Positions 16,325 to 25,198 of a DNA stretch of 64,000 nt are shown here, piece after piece. The stretch's first letter is position 1; each line of letters starts with the position of its first letter. The DNA lies in the NCBI GenBank assembly GCA_004379135.1, contig NBNI01000007.1, positions 669,501 through 733,500 of the forward strand, written 5' to 3'. A program made the translations under genes and the position numbers. This DNA comes from Acidimicrobiales bacterium mtb01. GTDB taxonomy: Bacteria > Actinomycetota > Acidimicrobiia > Acidimicrobiales > Ilumatobacteraceae. The notes under the pieces are model-generated. The model was given only the letters and a program-made list of their open reading frames with translations, was not told the DNA's origin and did not search any database.

Positions 16325-17296
16325 TCACTTGCCGGCCAGGCGTTCGACCACGGGGGCCACGGACTCCATGACCGACGAGCCGAAGCTGACGTACGAAATT
16401 CCGAAACGCTCGCGGCGCTCGACGATGCGGTCGCAGATCTCGTCGACCGATCCGATGAGCACGTTGGGGTGCTCGCCGAACTGCTCGGGGGTGAGCCCGA
16501 ACATGGGGGCCATCTTCTCGCGGGTCTTGGCGCCCTCGGGCGTGACGACCGTGAAGTAGGCCGCGATCTCGAGTTCGATGTCGCCGAATCGCGAACCAGC
16601 GCCGTCCTTGATCCACTGGATCTTCTGATCGGTGAGCTCGGCCGTGGACGAGCCGATGCCTTCGGGTCCGAGACGGCCGGTGGAGTTGTTGAAGTTCAGA
16701 CTCACGATGTCGGCCTCGCGGCCGGCGATGGTGAGAACGCGCTTGGCACCGCCGCCGATCATGATCGGCGGACAGGGCTTGTTGACGGGCTTCGGAACCG
16801 CCTCGAAGCCGACGGCGTGCACGTGCTTGCCGTCGATGTTCAACTCTCCGTCGGCGAACGATGCGCGAATGAGCGCGATCACTTCCTCCATGCGGTCGAG
16901 GCGAACTCCGGCCGAATCGAACGTGATCCCCATGGCCTCGTATTCGTTCTTGAGCCAGCCGGCACCGATGCCGAGTTCGAGACGACCTTCGGAGAAGAAG
17001 TCGAGCGTGGCCAATTCCTTGGTGAGCATCACCGGATTGCGGTAGTCGACGCACAACACGCGGCAGCCGACCTTGATGGTGCTGGTGGCTTCGGCCGCCA
17101 CCGCCATGGCCGGAATGGCCGCCACCGTCTGCACCGGATGACCCGTCGCGCTGAGGGCCGGGCCGGGTCCGATCACGTGGTCGGCCAAGTGGAACGAAGA
17201 GAAACCGAGCGACTCGGCGCGCTTGGCCAGATCGCGCCATTCCTTCGCCGAGGCCGGCGCGTACGCCTGCACTCCGAAGCGGAACGAGTGGCTCAT
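16325..17296 (-). CDS. LLM-class F420-dependent oxidoreductase
   Basis: A 323-residue luciferase-like TIM-barrel protein of the class that uses reduced F420 (some members use FMNH2). The N-terminus FRFGVQAYAP and the central GRLELGIGAGWLKNEYEAMGI are the usual cofactor-contacting strands. PPIMIGGGAKRVLTIAGREADI is typical of the F420-type subfamily seen in mycobacteria. It could reduce a ketone or double bond, or work as a two-electron oxidant on the P450 product. Its ATG overlaps the stop of the swivelling-domain protein, which ties the two together. Confidence 0.85.
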   Translation of the reverse strand: MSHSFRFGVQAYAPASAKEWRDLAKRAESLGFSSFHLADHVIGPGPALSATGHPVQTVAAIPAMAVAAEATSTIKVGCRVLCVDYRNPVMLTKELATLDFFSEGRLELGIGAGWLKNEYEAMGITFDSAGVRLDRMEEVIALIRASFADGELNIDGKHVHAVGFEAVPKPVNKPCPPIMIGGGAKRVLTIAGREADIVSLNFNNSTGRLGPEGIGSSTAELTDQKIQWIKDGAGSRFGDIELEIAAYFTVVTPEGAKTREKMAPMFGLTPEQFGEHPNVLIGSVDEICDRIVERRERFGISYVSFGSSVMESVAPVVERLAGK

Positions 17297-19035
17297 GACG
17301 GAACCTCCAGGATCGTGACGGCTCCGGTATCGCCGTCGACTTCGATGAGCGCTCCGTTGGGGATGCGCTTGGTCGCGTCGGTGGCCGACACGACGCACGG
17401 CAGACCGAGCTCGCGACTGACGATGATCGCGTGGCTGATGGCGGCCCCCACGTTCACCACCACCGCGCCGCAGGGCATGAACAGTGGCGTCCAGGCCGGG
17501 TCGGTATTCGGCGCGATGAGAACATCGCCGGGTTCGAGATCGCCCGGTTCGGTCGGGTCGAGGATCACACGGGCACGACCGACGTATTTGCCCGGGCAAC
17601 CCGGCACGCCCTGCACGGTGTCGCCGACACCGTGCATGGCCACGCTGGTCTCGCCCTTCTTCGCGTACGAACCGAGCGGCGGGACGACACCGTTCTTGAT
17701 GAAGAACGGTGGTTCGAGGGTCTGCAACTGCTGCCACTGGCGATAACGCTCGGCCAGAGGCACCGAGAACGACTTCGGATCGGCCACGAACTTCTCGAGT
17801 TCGGCGTCGAGAAGCATGAACACGTGGTGCGCGTTGGCGAGATTGCCGAGCGCCGCATGACGGCGACCCAATTCGCGCACCGCGACACGCACTTCGTTGA
17901 CCGCGCGGATGATGTTGGTCTTGGTGCGTTCGCGAATGGCCATCTGCGATGACGCCACGATCGCGCCTTCGAACTGGCCGGCCAGTTCGGCCCCGAGCGG
18001 AGCGACCTTGGCGCGAATATCAGCCGTGAGGCGCTGGCGCTCCTCGGCCTTCTTCTTCTGACGCGTTCGCGGCGACTCGTCGTCGGTCTGCAGACGGATC
18101 CGGTCGATGGCCGCCAGCGCGATCTCGGGTCGGGTCTCCCACGTGTCGGCGCTGATCTCCCACTCATTGGGGCCGCGCGAGCCGAAGTCGAACAAGAACT
18201 GTTCGAAATCGGCCAGGAAAGCCTGCGCATCAGGCGAATTCGAAGCCGACAAACGGCCGAGCAAGCCGCTCACTCCGGCGTCGAATGCCTTGGTGAGGTC
18301 GGCCGACGAACGTACGCGGCGCGAGATGTCCCACATCCGGTAGCTCGGCTCGGCCGAGTCGACGTCGCCGATGCCGGCCAGCAGCTTCATGGCCGTCTCG
18401 GGTTCGCCGAGGGCGGCGCACACCGCGCCGAGGATGCCGGGCGCGATGGCCGAGTCGGAACTCGGCGGCGTGTGGCTGTCGAACAACTTGCGCAGCAGTG
18501 GCTGCAGCATGCGGATGCGCGCCACCAGATCGGCGTCGGATGCCGAAGCGAGGTCGGGGCGGTTGCGACGCAGCCCGATCGTCATCTCCTTCTCGGCGTC
18601 GACTTCGGGAACCGATGTGGTGGTCATGACCCAACCGAGGTGGCCCATGATTCCCTCCACCAGGTCGGGTCGTTCGTCGAGCGGATGCGGCTCGTACGGT
18701 GGTACCTCGGGATGATCGCCGAAGAACGCCAGGTCGAGTTGCTCGACGGTGAGGAGCGGACTGCGCACACCCTGCATGCGCACGTTCGAGAGGTTGATGT
18801 AGAAGTAGCCAGCGAAGAATCCGGCCACTTCCGGGTGGCCCTCGGTGAACTCGTCGATCGTGTAGTTGCCGCCGCGCACGTAGCCGTCGCGCCAACCGAG
18901 CAGGATGCCGTTCTCCCAGCAGAGCTGCTGGCTGAGGGGGCTGGCGGCCGACGGCAGCACCTCACCGGCATTGGCCCGCGTGTAGTGCGGCCAGCGCGGA
19001 CTCGGGTCCCGGTCAGTGATCCAGCGATCGGCCAT
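17293..19035 (-). CDS. PEP-utilizing enzyme swivelling-domain protein lacking ATP-grasp
   Basis: A 580-residue protein. Residues about 470-575 are the phosphohistidine swivelling domain of PEP synthase-type enzymes, ending in VGAAISHAIIVSRELGLPCV with the phospho-accepting His. Residues 1-460 are helix-rich and include a charged, coiled-coil-like stretch (ESPRTRQKKKAEERQR). There is no ATP-grasp nucleotide-binding domain, unlike rifampin phosphotransferase, which carries all parts on one chain. It may work with a separate ATP-binding subunit, as in phenylphosphate synthase, or be catalytically altered. The ATG at 19035 follows a TGGGGGAG ribosome site; the GTG at 19053 has none. It is first gene of the operon, 45 bp from operator-like site A. 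Confidence 0.8.
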   Translation of the reverse strand: MADRWITDRDPSPRWPHYTRANAGEVLPSAASPLSQQLCWENGILLGWRDGYVRGGNYTIDEFTEGHPEVAGFFAGYFYINLSNVRMQGVRSPLLTVEQLDLAFFGDHPEVPPYEPHPLDERPDLVEGIMGHLGWVMTTTSVPEVDAEKEMTIGLRRNRPDLASASDADLVARIRMLQPLLRKLFDSHTPPSSDSAIAPGILGAVCAALGEPETAMKLLAGIGDVDSAEPSYRMWDISRRVRSSADLTKAFDAGVSGLLGRLSASNSPDAQAFLADFEQFLFDFGSRGPNEWEISADTWETRPEIALAAIDRIRLQTDDESPRTRQKKKAEERQRLTADIRAKVAPLGAELAGQFEGAIVASSQMAIRERTKTNIIRAVNEVRVAVRELGRRHAALGNLANAHHVFMLLDAELEKFVADPKSFSVPLAERYRQWQQLQTLEPPFFIKNGVVPPLGSYAKKGETSVAMHGVGDTVQGVPGCPGKYVGRARVILDPTEPGDLEPGDVLIAPNTDPAWTPLFMPCGAVVVNVGAAISHAIIVSRELGLPCVVSATDATKRIPNGALIEVDGDTGAVTILEVPS

Positions 19036-19080
19036 GGCGCTCCCCCATCTCACCGCCCGATCCCCCGGACGACCGCCTCA

Positions 19081-19100
19081 AACTAACCGACCGATCAGTT
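19081..19100. promoter_or_regulatory. Operator-like palindrome, site A
   Basis: AACTAACCGACCGATCAGTT, an imperfect 20-bp inverted repeat 45 bp upstream of the swivelling-domain gene. It shares ACTAA, the central CG and the terminal TT with sites B (20490-20509) and C (29013-29032). The form is typical of TetR-type repressor sites. Confidence 0.55.
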
Positions 19101-19125
19101 CGGCCGCTATGCCGACCGGGGGCGC

Positions 19126-20451
19126 TCAGGACCGGGGTCGAGCGGCGATCACGAGCCGCTTGAGACCCCGCAGAACGAACGAATCCTCGAACTCGAAGTC
19201 GTTGCCCGGGGCCAGGGAGATGTCGTCGAGACGATCGAGGATGAGGTCGACCGCGATCCGGGCCTCGGTTCGGGCCAGGCCGGCTCCCGGGCAGAAGTGC
19301 TCGCCGTTGCCGAACGCCAAGTGCTCCTTCACGTTCGGCCGATCGAGGTCGACGCGGTCGGGTTCGGCGAACTTGCACTCGTCGCGATTGGCCGACGCGA
19401 AGAGGAGCCACATGTGGTCGCCAGCCGGAATGCGCGTGCCGTTGATCTCGACGTCGACCTTGGCCTGGCGGAAGAGACCGCCCACCGGGGCCTCGATGCG
19501 CAACATCTCCTCCACGAGGGTCTCGACCAGGCTGCGGTCGGCTCGCACGCGCGCCTGCAGAGCCGGATCCTCCGCGAGACAACGAATCGTGTTGGTGATG
19601 AGTTTGGTCGTGGTCTCGTTGCCGGCCACGAGGAATTGCGTGAGCATTCCGAGCTGCTCGTCGTCGGAGAGTTCTTCGCCGTCGATCTCGGCGTTGGCGA
19701 TATCGGACAAGATGTCGTCGGTCGGGGTCACTCGACGTTCGGCGACGCGCGCCAAGAAGTACTCGTTGAACGCCTTGGTGGACAACACGAACCCGCGCAC
19801 CTGCTCGGTGGATGGGTCGTGATTGCCCACCGGCATCACGAGGTCGTCCGACCAGCGCTTGAAGGTCGCCAGGTCGTCGTCGGGCACGCCGAGCGCGAGG
19901 GCGATGATCGTCATGGGGAGACCCACCGCGAACCGCGACACGATCTCGACCGTGCCGTTCTCACGGAGGTCGCGACAGACGTCGTCGAGGAGCCGCTCGG
20001 TGGTGGCGACGATGGCCGGCTCCATGCCGCGGATCCGATCGGGCCGAAACGCGGGATTCACGAGTCGGCGCTGACGACGGTGCTCGGGTGGATCGGCGTT
20101 GAGCAGGACCGCCGCGCGGCCTCGCTGCATCGACGTGGAGCCCAGCACGGCCTGCATCTCGGGCTCCTGCATCAACTGCATGATTCCCTTCATGAGGGCT
20201 TCGCCACCGGCGGCCGGTCCGGTGGGGAACAGACTCGAGAAACGCTCGGTGTCGCGCAGGATCGCGCGCACGTCGTCGTACCGGGTGATCATCCAAGCGC
20301 CCAGGCTCTCGACCCAGGCCACGCCGCCACCCGAACGCAGGTCGGCGAAGATCGGATACGGACACGCGATGGCCGACTGCTCGCGGTGGATCAGATCGTC
20401 CACGCGCGAGCGGGCCTCTCCTGTCGTGCCGTGGTCGTGGGTCGTGGTCAT
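19126..20451 (-). CDS. Cytochrome P450 (divergent from molybdopterin operon)
   Basis: A 441-residue P450 with AGNETT at 276-281, ExxR at 315-318 and heme Cys387 in FGNGEHFCPG. The Pro after the heme Cys (CPG) and an insertion around residues 75-110 (FPTGPAAGGEALMKGIMQ) set it apart from its neighbour. The ATG at 20451 follows AGGAGA. The intergenic region with the divergent molybdopterin gene carries operator-like site B. The gene ends 26 bp before site A. Confidence 0.92.
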   Translation of the reverse strand: MTTTHDHGTTGEARSRVDDLIHREQSAIACPYPIFADLRSGGGVAWVESLGAWMITRYDDVRAILRDTERFSSLFPTGPAAGGEALMKGIMQLMQEPEMQAVLGSTSMQRGRAAVLLNADPPEHRRQRRLVNPAFRPDRIRGMEPAIVATTERLLDDVCRDLRENGTVEIVSRFAVGLPMTIIALALGVPDDDLATFKRWSDDLVMPVGNHDPSTEQVRGFVLSTKAFNEYFLARVAERRVTPTDDILSDIANAEIDGEELSDDEQLGMLTQFLVAGNETTTKLITNTIRCLAEDPALQARVRADRSLVETLVEEMLRIEAPVGGLFRQAKVDVEINGTRIPAGDHMWLLFASANRDECKFAEPDRVDLDRPNVKEHLAFGNGEHFCPGAGLARTEARIAVDLILDRLDDISLAPGNDFEFEDSFVLRGLKRLVIAARPRS

Positions 20452-20489
20452 GAGGTCTCCTGTCCGGTCCGGGGTCCGGTCACGCCCAA

Positions 20490-20509
20490 AAGTTACCGTT
20501 CGATTAGTT
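20490..20509. promoter_or_regulatory. Operator-like palindrome, site B
   Basis: Read on the minus strand, AACTAATCGAACGGTAACTT. It lies between the divergent P450 (starts 20451) and molybdopterin oxidoreductase (starts 20552), so one bound regulator could control both. Thirteen of its 20 positions match site C and 14 match site A. Confidence 0.55.
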
Positions 20510-20551
20510 TGTGGGTCGGAGCGGACGGGGGTCCCTCCGAGGGGGTACCCG

Positions 20552-22699
20552 ATGTCCGACACCGTCTCCACCCAGCACACGTTCTGCCGCGTGTGCCACG
20601 CCAGTTGTCCTCTCGAAGTCGACGTGCAGTTCGGACGCGTCACCGCGGTGCGCGGCGTTCCCGAGGACCCGATCTTCGCCGGTTACACCTGCATCAAGGG
20701 TCGCCAACTCCCCGATCAGATGGTGCACGACTCGCGACTGCGCTCGGCGTTGCGCCGCCGCCCCGACGGGACCTTCGAACCGGTGTCTTCCGGCGATGCT
20801 CTCGATGCCATCGCCTCCGAACTGCGCCGCATCATCGACACGTACGGTCCGCGCGCGGTGGCCAGCTACACCGGCACCGGCGGCTACCAGAACTCGCTCG
20901 CGGTTCCGGCCGCGCGCGCGTTCCACCAGGGCATCGGTTCGTCGTCGTTCTACACGTCGGTCACCATCGATCAACCGGCCAAGGGGACCGCGCCGTTCCG
21001 TACCGGGATCTGGGAAGCCGGCTACCACAACTTCACCGGCGCCGACGTTCTGCTCGCCGTGGGCTACAACCCGATGGTGTCGAGTTTCGGCCCGACCGGC
21101 GGCCTGCAGGGCACCAACCCGTTCGTCGTCATCCGCGACGCGAAGAAGCGCGGCCTCAAGTTGATCGTGATCGATCCGCGGCGCACCGAACTCGCCACGC
21201 AGGCCGACATCCACCTGGCCGTCAAGCCGGGCGAGGACCCCACGCTGCTCGCCGGCATCACCAAGATCATCCTCGACGAGGATCTGATCGACCACGAGTT
21301 CTGCGATCGGTGGGTCGGCGACCTCGACCAGTTGGCCGCGTCGGTGCGCGATTTCGACCTCGAGTACGTGGCCCGTCGCTGCGACGTACCGGCCCACGAC
21401 ATCATGGCCGCCGCACACATGTTCGCCAACGGAACGCGTGGCACAGCGGGGTGCGGAACCGGCCCGAACATGGCGCCGCACTCGAGCCTGGCCGAGCACT
21501 TCGTGATCGTGCTCAACACCATCTGCGGTCGCGTCAATCGCGAGGGCGATGAGGTCGAGAGCGGATTCTTCCTGTACCCCGACATGCCGCGCCGCGCGCA
21601 GGTGATCGCACCGCGCAACCCGACACCCGGACCGGCCGCACGCTTCCGCAATCTGCACGGCATGCGGGGCGAGATGCCCACCACCACACTGGCCGAGGAA
21701 ATCCTGACGCCGGGCGAAGGCCAGGTGCGCGCGCTCATCGTGAGCGGCGGCAATCCGGTGGTGGCCTGGCCCGACCAGGAACTCACCATTCGCGCCATGA
21801 AGGATCTCGAACTTCTCGTGGTCGTCGACCATCGCATGTCGGCCACCGCCGAGTTCGCCCACTACGTGGTCGCGCCCACTCTGTCGCTCGAGCGAGCCGA
21901 CGTTCCGCATCTCATGGACCGCTGGTTCCGCGCGCCGTACACCAACTACACCGAGGCCATCGTGCCGCGGCTCGGCGACGTGCTCAACGAGTGGGAAGTG
22001 TTCTACGAACTCACCAAGCGTCTCGGCGTGCCGCTCCCCTTCCCCGGCGGCGCGGCACCGACCGATCACCAGCCGAGCGACGACGAGATCCTCGAATTGG
22101 CCTACGCGGGTTCGCGCATGTCTTTGGCCGACATCAAGAACAACCGCATGAAGGTGCACCCCGAGAAGTCGCTGCGCGTGCAAGGCGCCGACCCCGATTG
22201 CACCGCCAGGTTCACCCTCGCGCCATCCGACATCGCCGACGAGTTGGCGGTCGTCCGCTCGGAATCCGATGCCGCCGAGGCACTCGGTGCGTCGTCGTCC
22301 GAGTATCCGTTCCGGTTGGTCAGCCGTCGGTTGAAGCACGTTCTCAATTCGCTCGGCAGCGAACTCCCCGGCCTGGCCGTCAAGGGCACCACCAACCCGG
22401 CCTACATGAACCCCGACGACATGGCCGACCACGGACTGAGCGACGGCGACATCATCGAGATCACGTCGCCGCGCGCATCGCTTCATGCCGTCGTCGAAAC
22501 GGCCCCCGACATCCGGCGCGGCGTGATCTCCATGGCCCACTCGTGGGGTGGTTCGTCGCTCACCGACGAGAAGGTGCGCGACATCGGCTCGCCCACCAAT
22601 CGCTTGGTGTCGGTCGATCAGGGCTACGACCGGGTCACGGGTATGGTCGTGCAGAGCGCCATCCCGGTGCGCATCCGCATCTTCGAATCAGTCAAGTAA
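20552..22699 (+). CDS. Molybdopterin oxidoreductase
   Basis: A 715-residue molybdo- or tungsto-bis(MGD) enzyme of the DMSO reductase superfamily. An N-terminal [4Fe-4S] site is made by CRVCHASC (residues 12-19) and the later Cys in YTCIKG. The MGD-binding domains follow, with VIDPRRTELA typical of the first dinucleotide site. The C-terminal MopB domain shows GDIIEITSPRASLHAVVE. There is no Tat signal, so it is probably cytoplasmic. The start is preceded by CGAGGGGG. The length resembles the compact assimilatory or hydroxylase-type members, and the substrate is unknown. It is followed by an AhpD-type protein and a limonene-epoxide-hydrolase-like protein in one operon. Confidence 0.87.
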   Translation: MSDTVSTQHTFCRVCHASCPLEVDVQFGRVTAVRGVPEDPIFAGYTCIKGRQLPDQMVHDSRLRSALRRRPDGTFEPVSSGDALDAIASELRRIIDTYGPRAVASYTGTGGYQNSLAVPAARAFHQGIGSSSFYTSVTIDQPAKGTAPFRTGIWEAGYHNFTGADVLLAVGYNPMVSSFGPTGGLQGTNPFVVIRDAKKRGLKLIVIDPRRTELATQADIHLAVKPGEDPTLLAGITKIILDEDLIDHEFCDRWVGDLDQLAASVRDFDLEYVARRCDVPAHDIMAAAHMFANGTRGTAGCGTGPNMAPHSSLAEHFVIVLNTICGRVNREGDEVESGFFLYPDMPRRAQVIAPRNPTPGPAARFRNLHGMRGEMPTTTLAEEILTPGEGQVRALIVSGGNPVVAWPDQELTIRAMKDLELLVVVDHRMSATAEFAHYVVAPTLSLERADVPHLMDRWFRAPYTNYTEAIVPRLGDVLNEWEVFYELTKRLGVPLPFPGGAAPTDHQPSDDEILELAYAGSRMSLADIKNNRMKVHPEKSLRVQGADPDCTARFTLAPSDIADELAVVRSESDAAEALGASSSEYPFRLVSRRLKHVLNSLGSELPGLAVKGTTNPAYMNPDDMADHGLSDGDIIEITSPRASLHAVVETAPDIRRGVISMAHSWGGSSLTDEKVRDIGSPTNRLVSVDQGYDRVTGMVVQSAIPVRIRIFESVK

Positions 22700-22728
22700 C
22701 AACACCTCACTCAACCGAAAGAGGAGCC

Positions 22729-23250
22729 ATGGCTCGTATCGACGTTCCCGAAGGAGAGGGCCTCGAGGCCGCCCGCATGTGGCAATTGGCGCCGCACATG
22801 GGCGCCGGAGTGCACGCCGTCACCGATGCGGTGTACGTGCACTCGACGCTGGGAATCCGCGAACGGGAGGTGATGCGCATGCGCATCGCCCAGTTGAACC
22901 GTTGCGAGGTGTGCATGAACACCCGAGCGCGAACAGCGGTCGATCAGGGGCTGACCGACGCGCACTACAACTCGGTTCAGAACTACTACGACCACCCGGA
23001 CTTCTCTCCGCGCGAACGGCTCGCTGCCGAGTTCGGTGAGCGCTTCGCCATCGACCACACCGCGGTCGACGACGAACTGTGGAGTCGTCTGCGCGAGCAC
23101 TTTTCCGACAGCGAGATACTGGAGCTCACGATCACTGCCGGTGTGTGCGTCGGCTTGGGACGGGCCTTCCACGTCCTCGACGTTGAACGAGACTTCGAGA
23201 CTCTCTGGAGCAAGGAAGCTGCTCATCCCAAGGGTGGAGTCACGCTGTGA
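22729..23250 (+). CDS. Carboxymuconolactone decarboxylase/AhpD-like protein
   Basis: A 173-residue all-helical protein of the CMD/AhpD family. The redox-active pair CEVC at residues 59-62, preceded by REREVMRMRIAQLNR, is the hallmark of the AhpD-like alkylhydroperoxidase branch. A thiol-disulfide or peroxidase role is therefore more likely than decarboxylation. The ATG has AAAGAGGAG 5 nt upstream, among the strongest ribosome sites here. It sits 29 bp after the molybdenum enzyme and overlaps the next gene by GTGA. Confidence 0.85.
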   Translation: MARIDVPEGEGLEAARMWQLAPHMGAGVHAVTDAVYVHSTLGIREREVMRMRIAQLNRCEVCMNTRARTAVDQGLTDAHYNSVQNYYDHPDFSPRERLAAEFGERFAIDHTAVDDELWSRLREHFSDSEILELTITAGVCVGLGRAFHVLDVERDFETLWSKEAAHPKGGVTL

Positions 23251-23627
23251 CACCGCTCGACACCGTCAACGCCTTCATCGCCGCCATCGAGCGCAACGAC
23301 CTCGATGCCGCCCTGACCCTCGTCTCACCCGACTGCGAATATGACAACGTGCCGATGATGAAGGTGCACGGCCCCGAGGCGATGCGCGGCATCCTCGGGC
23401 CGATGTTCGCGCGCTGTCACGAGATCTCGTGGCCCGTGCATAGGCAGGCCGCCGCCGGCAACGTGGTGTTCAATGAGCGCACCGACAAGTTCCGCATGGA
23501 CCACGGCTGGGTGGAGCTGCCGGTGAACGGCGTGTGGGAAGTGGTCGACGGCAAGATCACGTTGTGGCGCGATTACTTCGACCTGCAGAGCTACCTCAAG
23601 CAGTTCCCCGCCGACAACCCGCGCTGA
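23247..23627 (+). CDS. Limonene-1,2-epoxide hydrolase-like NTF2-fold protein
   Basis: A 126-residue cone-shaped alpha+beta (NTF2-fold) protein. Its closest fit is the limonene epoxide hydrolase catalytic-domain family: VNAFIAAIERNDLDAALTLVSPDCEYDNVPM at the N-terminus and ITLWRDYFDLQSY at the end, where the Arg-Asp pair is part of the LEH active site. It may open an epoxide or isomerise a product of the oxidoreductase pathway. The GTG start overlaps the stop of the CMD gene. It is followed by a very strong hairpin. Confidence 0.8.
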   Translation: MTPLDTVNAFIAAIERNDLDAALTLVSPDCEYDNVPMMKVHGPEAMRGILGPMFARCHEISWPVHRQAAAGNVVFNERTDKFRMDHGWVELPVNGVWEVVDGKITLWRDYFDLQSYLKQFPADNPR

Positions 23628-23646
23628 TCCTGCGTGGATCTACTGA

Positions 23647-23697
23647 GGATCTGGTGACTGAAAGTCACCTAATAGGTGACTTTCAGTCACCAGATCC
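23647..23697. terminator. 24-bp perfect inverted repeat between convergent operons
   Basis: Each arm is 24 nt and the loop is AAT, with no mismatch. Each arm is itself a smaller hairpin (GGTGACT-GAA-AGTCACC), so DNA or RNA could fold as one long stem or two short ones. CCAGATCC and GGTTAACC-type repeats follow to about 23735. It is probably a bidirectional terminator for the molybdopterin operon and the Liv-type operon. It is also notably AT-rich for this DNA. Confidence 0.75.
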
Positions 23698-23736
23698 CCG
23701 GGTTACCAGAACCCCGGTTAACCAGATCCTCGCGGG

Positions 23737-24444
23737 TTAGTGGGATTCGCCGAGGTAGGAGGCTTCGATGAGGCTGCGATCCTTGGCCAGTTCGGCCGCA
23801 CTGCCCTGCATCGCCAACTCGCCGTGACTCAACACATACGCACGATCGGCCACTTCGAGGGCCATGTGCACATGCTGCTCGACGAGCAGAACTCCGGCCC
23901 CGGTCTCGGTCGCGATCTGACGCAGGATCGGCAGCAGCCGTTCGACGATGATCGGCGCCAGGCCCAGGCTCATCTCGTCGACCATGAGCAACTTGGGGCT
24001 CACCGTCAGGGCGCGCGCCATGGCGAGCATCTGCTGCTCTCCACCCGACAACAAGCCGGCGCGGCGATCGAGAATGGCTTCGAGGGCCGGGAAGTAGCCG
24101 AGCGCCTTCTTGATGTCGGCCGAACCCTTGGCGGCGCCCAGACGCAGGTTCTCGGCCACCGTGAGTTGGTAGAACAGCGAACGGCCCTCGGGCACGTGGG
24201 CCAAGCCCTCGCGCGCGATGAGGTGCGGACGGCGGCCCTTCACGCTCTTGCCGAAGACCTTGATGTCGCCTGAGATGATCGGAACGAGGCCCGACGTCGT
24301 GAGCAGGGTGGTGGTCTTGCCGGCTCCGTTCGGGCCGAGCAGGGCGACCACTTCGCCCTCGTTGACCTGAAGATTCAGGCCTCGCACGACCGACACACCG
24401 TTGTATCCGGTGTTGAGGTTCTCGATTTCCAGAAGTGCCGCCAT
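23737..24444 (-). CDS. livF: LivF-type ABC transporter ATPase
   Basis: A 235-residue ATPase of the hydrophobic amino acid transporter class. Walker A is GPNGAGKTT (about residues 37-45), the signature is [16 protein letters not shown], Walker B is [11 protein letters not shown] and the H-loop is [10 protein letters not shown]. The Met-Ser-Leu-Gly-Leu sequence after Walker B is typical of LivF. It is last of the SBP-permease-LivG-LivF operon and starts two bases after the LivG stop. The transported compound need not be an amino acid (see the shared operator finding). Confidence 0.9.
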   Translation of the reverse strand: MAALLEIENLNTGYNGVSVVRGLNLQVNEGEVVALLGPNGAGKTTTLLTTSGLVPIISGDIKVFGKSVKGRRPHLIAREGLAHVPEGRSLFYQLTVAENLRLGAAKGSADIKKALGYFPALEAILDRRAGLLSGGEQQMLAMARALTVSPKLLMVDEMSLGLAPIIVERLLPILRQIATETGAGVLLVEQHVHMALEVADRAYVLSHGELAMQGSAAELAKDRSLIEASYLGESH

Positions 24445-24445
24445 G

Positions 24446-25198
24446 TCAGGCCTCCTTCGCGCTGCTGCCGAGGTACGCCTCGATCACCTTGGGATTCCGC
24501 TTCACTTCGGCGGGCGTTCCCTCGGCGATCTTGACGCCGAACTCGATGACGTAGATGTAGTCGCACACGTCGAGCACGAGACCCATGTCGTGGTCGACGA
24601 GGAAGATGGTGATGCCGGCGTCGATGATCTGGCGAAGGCGCTTGCCGAGTTCCTGCGATTCGGTGGTGTCGAGACCGGCAGCTGGTTCGTCCATGCACAC
24701 CAACTCGGGGCGAGCCGCGAGAGCACGCGCGGCCGACACCAGCTTGCGCTGACCCTGGCTGATCTCGTTGGGGTATTTGTCGGCTAGGTCGCCGATACCG
24801 AGAACGTCGAACGCGAAGTCGACACCGTCGCTGCCGCGCTTGCGATTGGGCTTCACCAGGTCGAGCAGGAAGTTCTTGGTGGACTGACGCTCGGCCGCCA
24901 CCTGCACGTTCTCCTGGATGGTGAGATCGTCGAACAACTCGAGTGACTGCCACGTGCGGCCCAGGCCCAGTCGAGCGCGCGCGTGCACGGGCATCGAGTT
25001 GATCTCCTCGCCCTTGAACTCGATACGACCGGTGGTGGGAACGAACCCGGTGATGCCGTCGATGAAGGTGGTCTTACCGGCGCCGTTGGGGCCGATCAGA
25101 CCCACCAACTTGCCCTTCTCCACCGTGAGGTCGACGTTGTTCACGGCGCGAAGACCGCCGAACGTCACCGACATTCCCGTCGTTTGAAGCAGACTCAT
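24446..25198 (-). CDS. livG: LivG-type ABC transporter ATPase
   Basis: A 250-residue ATPase paired with LivF. Walker A is GPNGAGKTT (about residues 37-45), followed by FIDGITGF. Walker B is [12 protein letters not shown] and the H-loop is LVDHDMGLV, all standard for LivG. The ABC signature is ISQGQRKL in place of LSGGQ, with the first Gly replaced by Gln, a variant seen in LivG proteins. The ATG overlaps the stop of the fused permease (ATGA). Confidence 0.9.
   Translation of the reverse strand: MSLLQTTGMSVTFGGLRAVNNVDLTVEKGKLVGLIGPNGAGKTTFIDGITGFVPTTGRIEFKGEEINSMPVHARARLGLGRTWQSLELFDDLTIQENVQVAAERQSTKNFLLDLVKPNRKRGSDGVDFAFDVLGIGDLADKYPNEISQGQRKLVSAARALAARPELVCMDEPAAGLDTTESQELGKRLRQIIDAGITIFLVDHDMGLVLDVCDYIYVIEFGVKIAEGTPAEVKRNPKVIEAYLGSSAKEA

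Noticed and set aside
23647-23697. Terminal inverted repeat of an insertion sequence
   Set aside because: The arms are only 3 nt apart and no transposase or target duplication is present.
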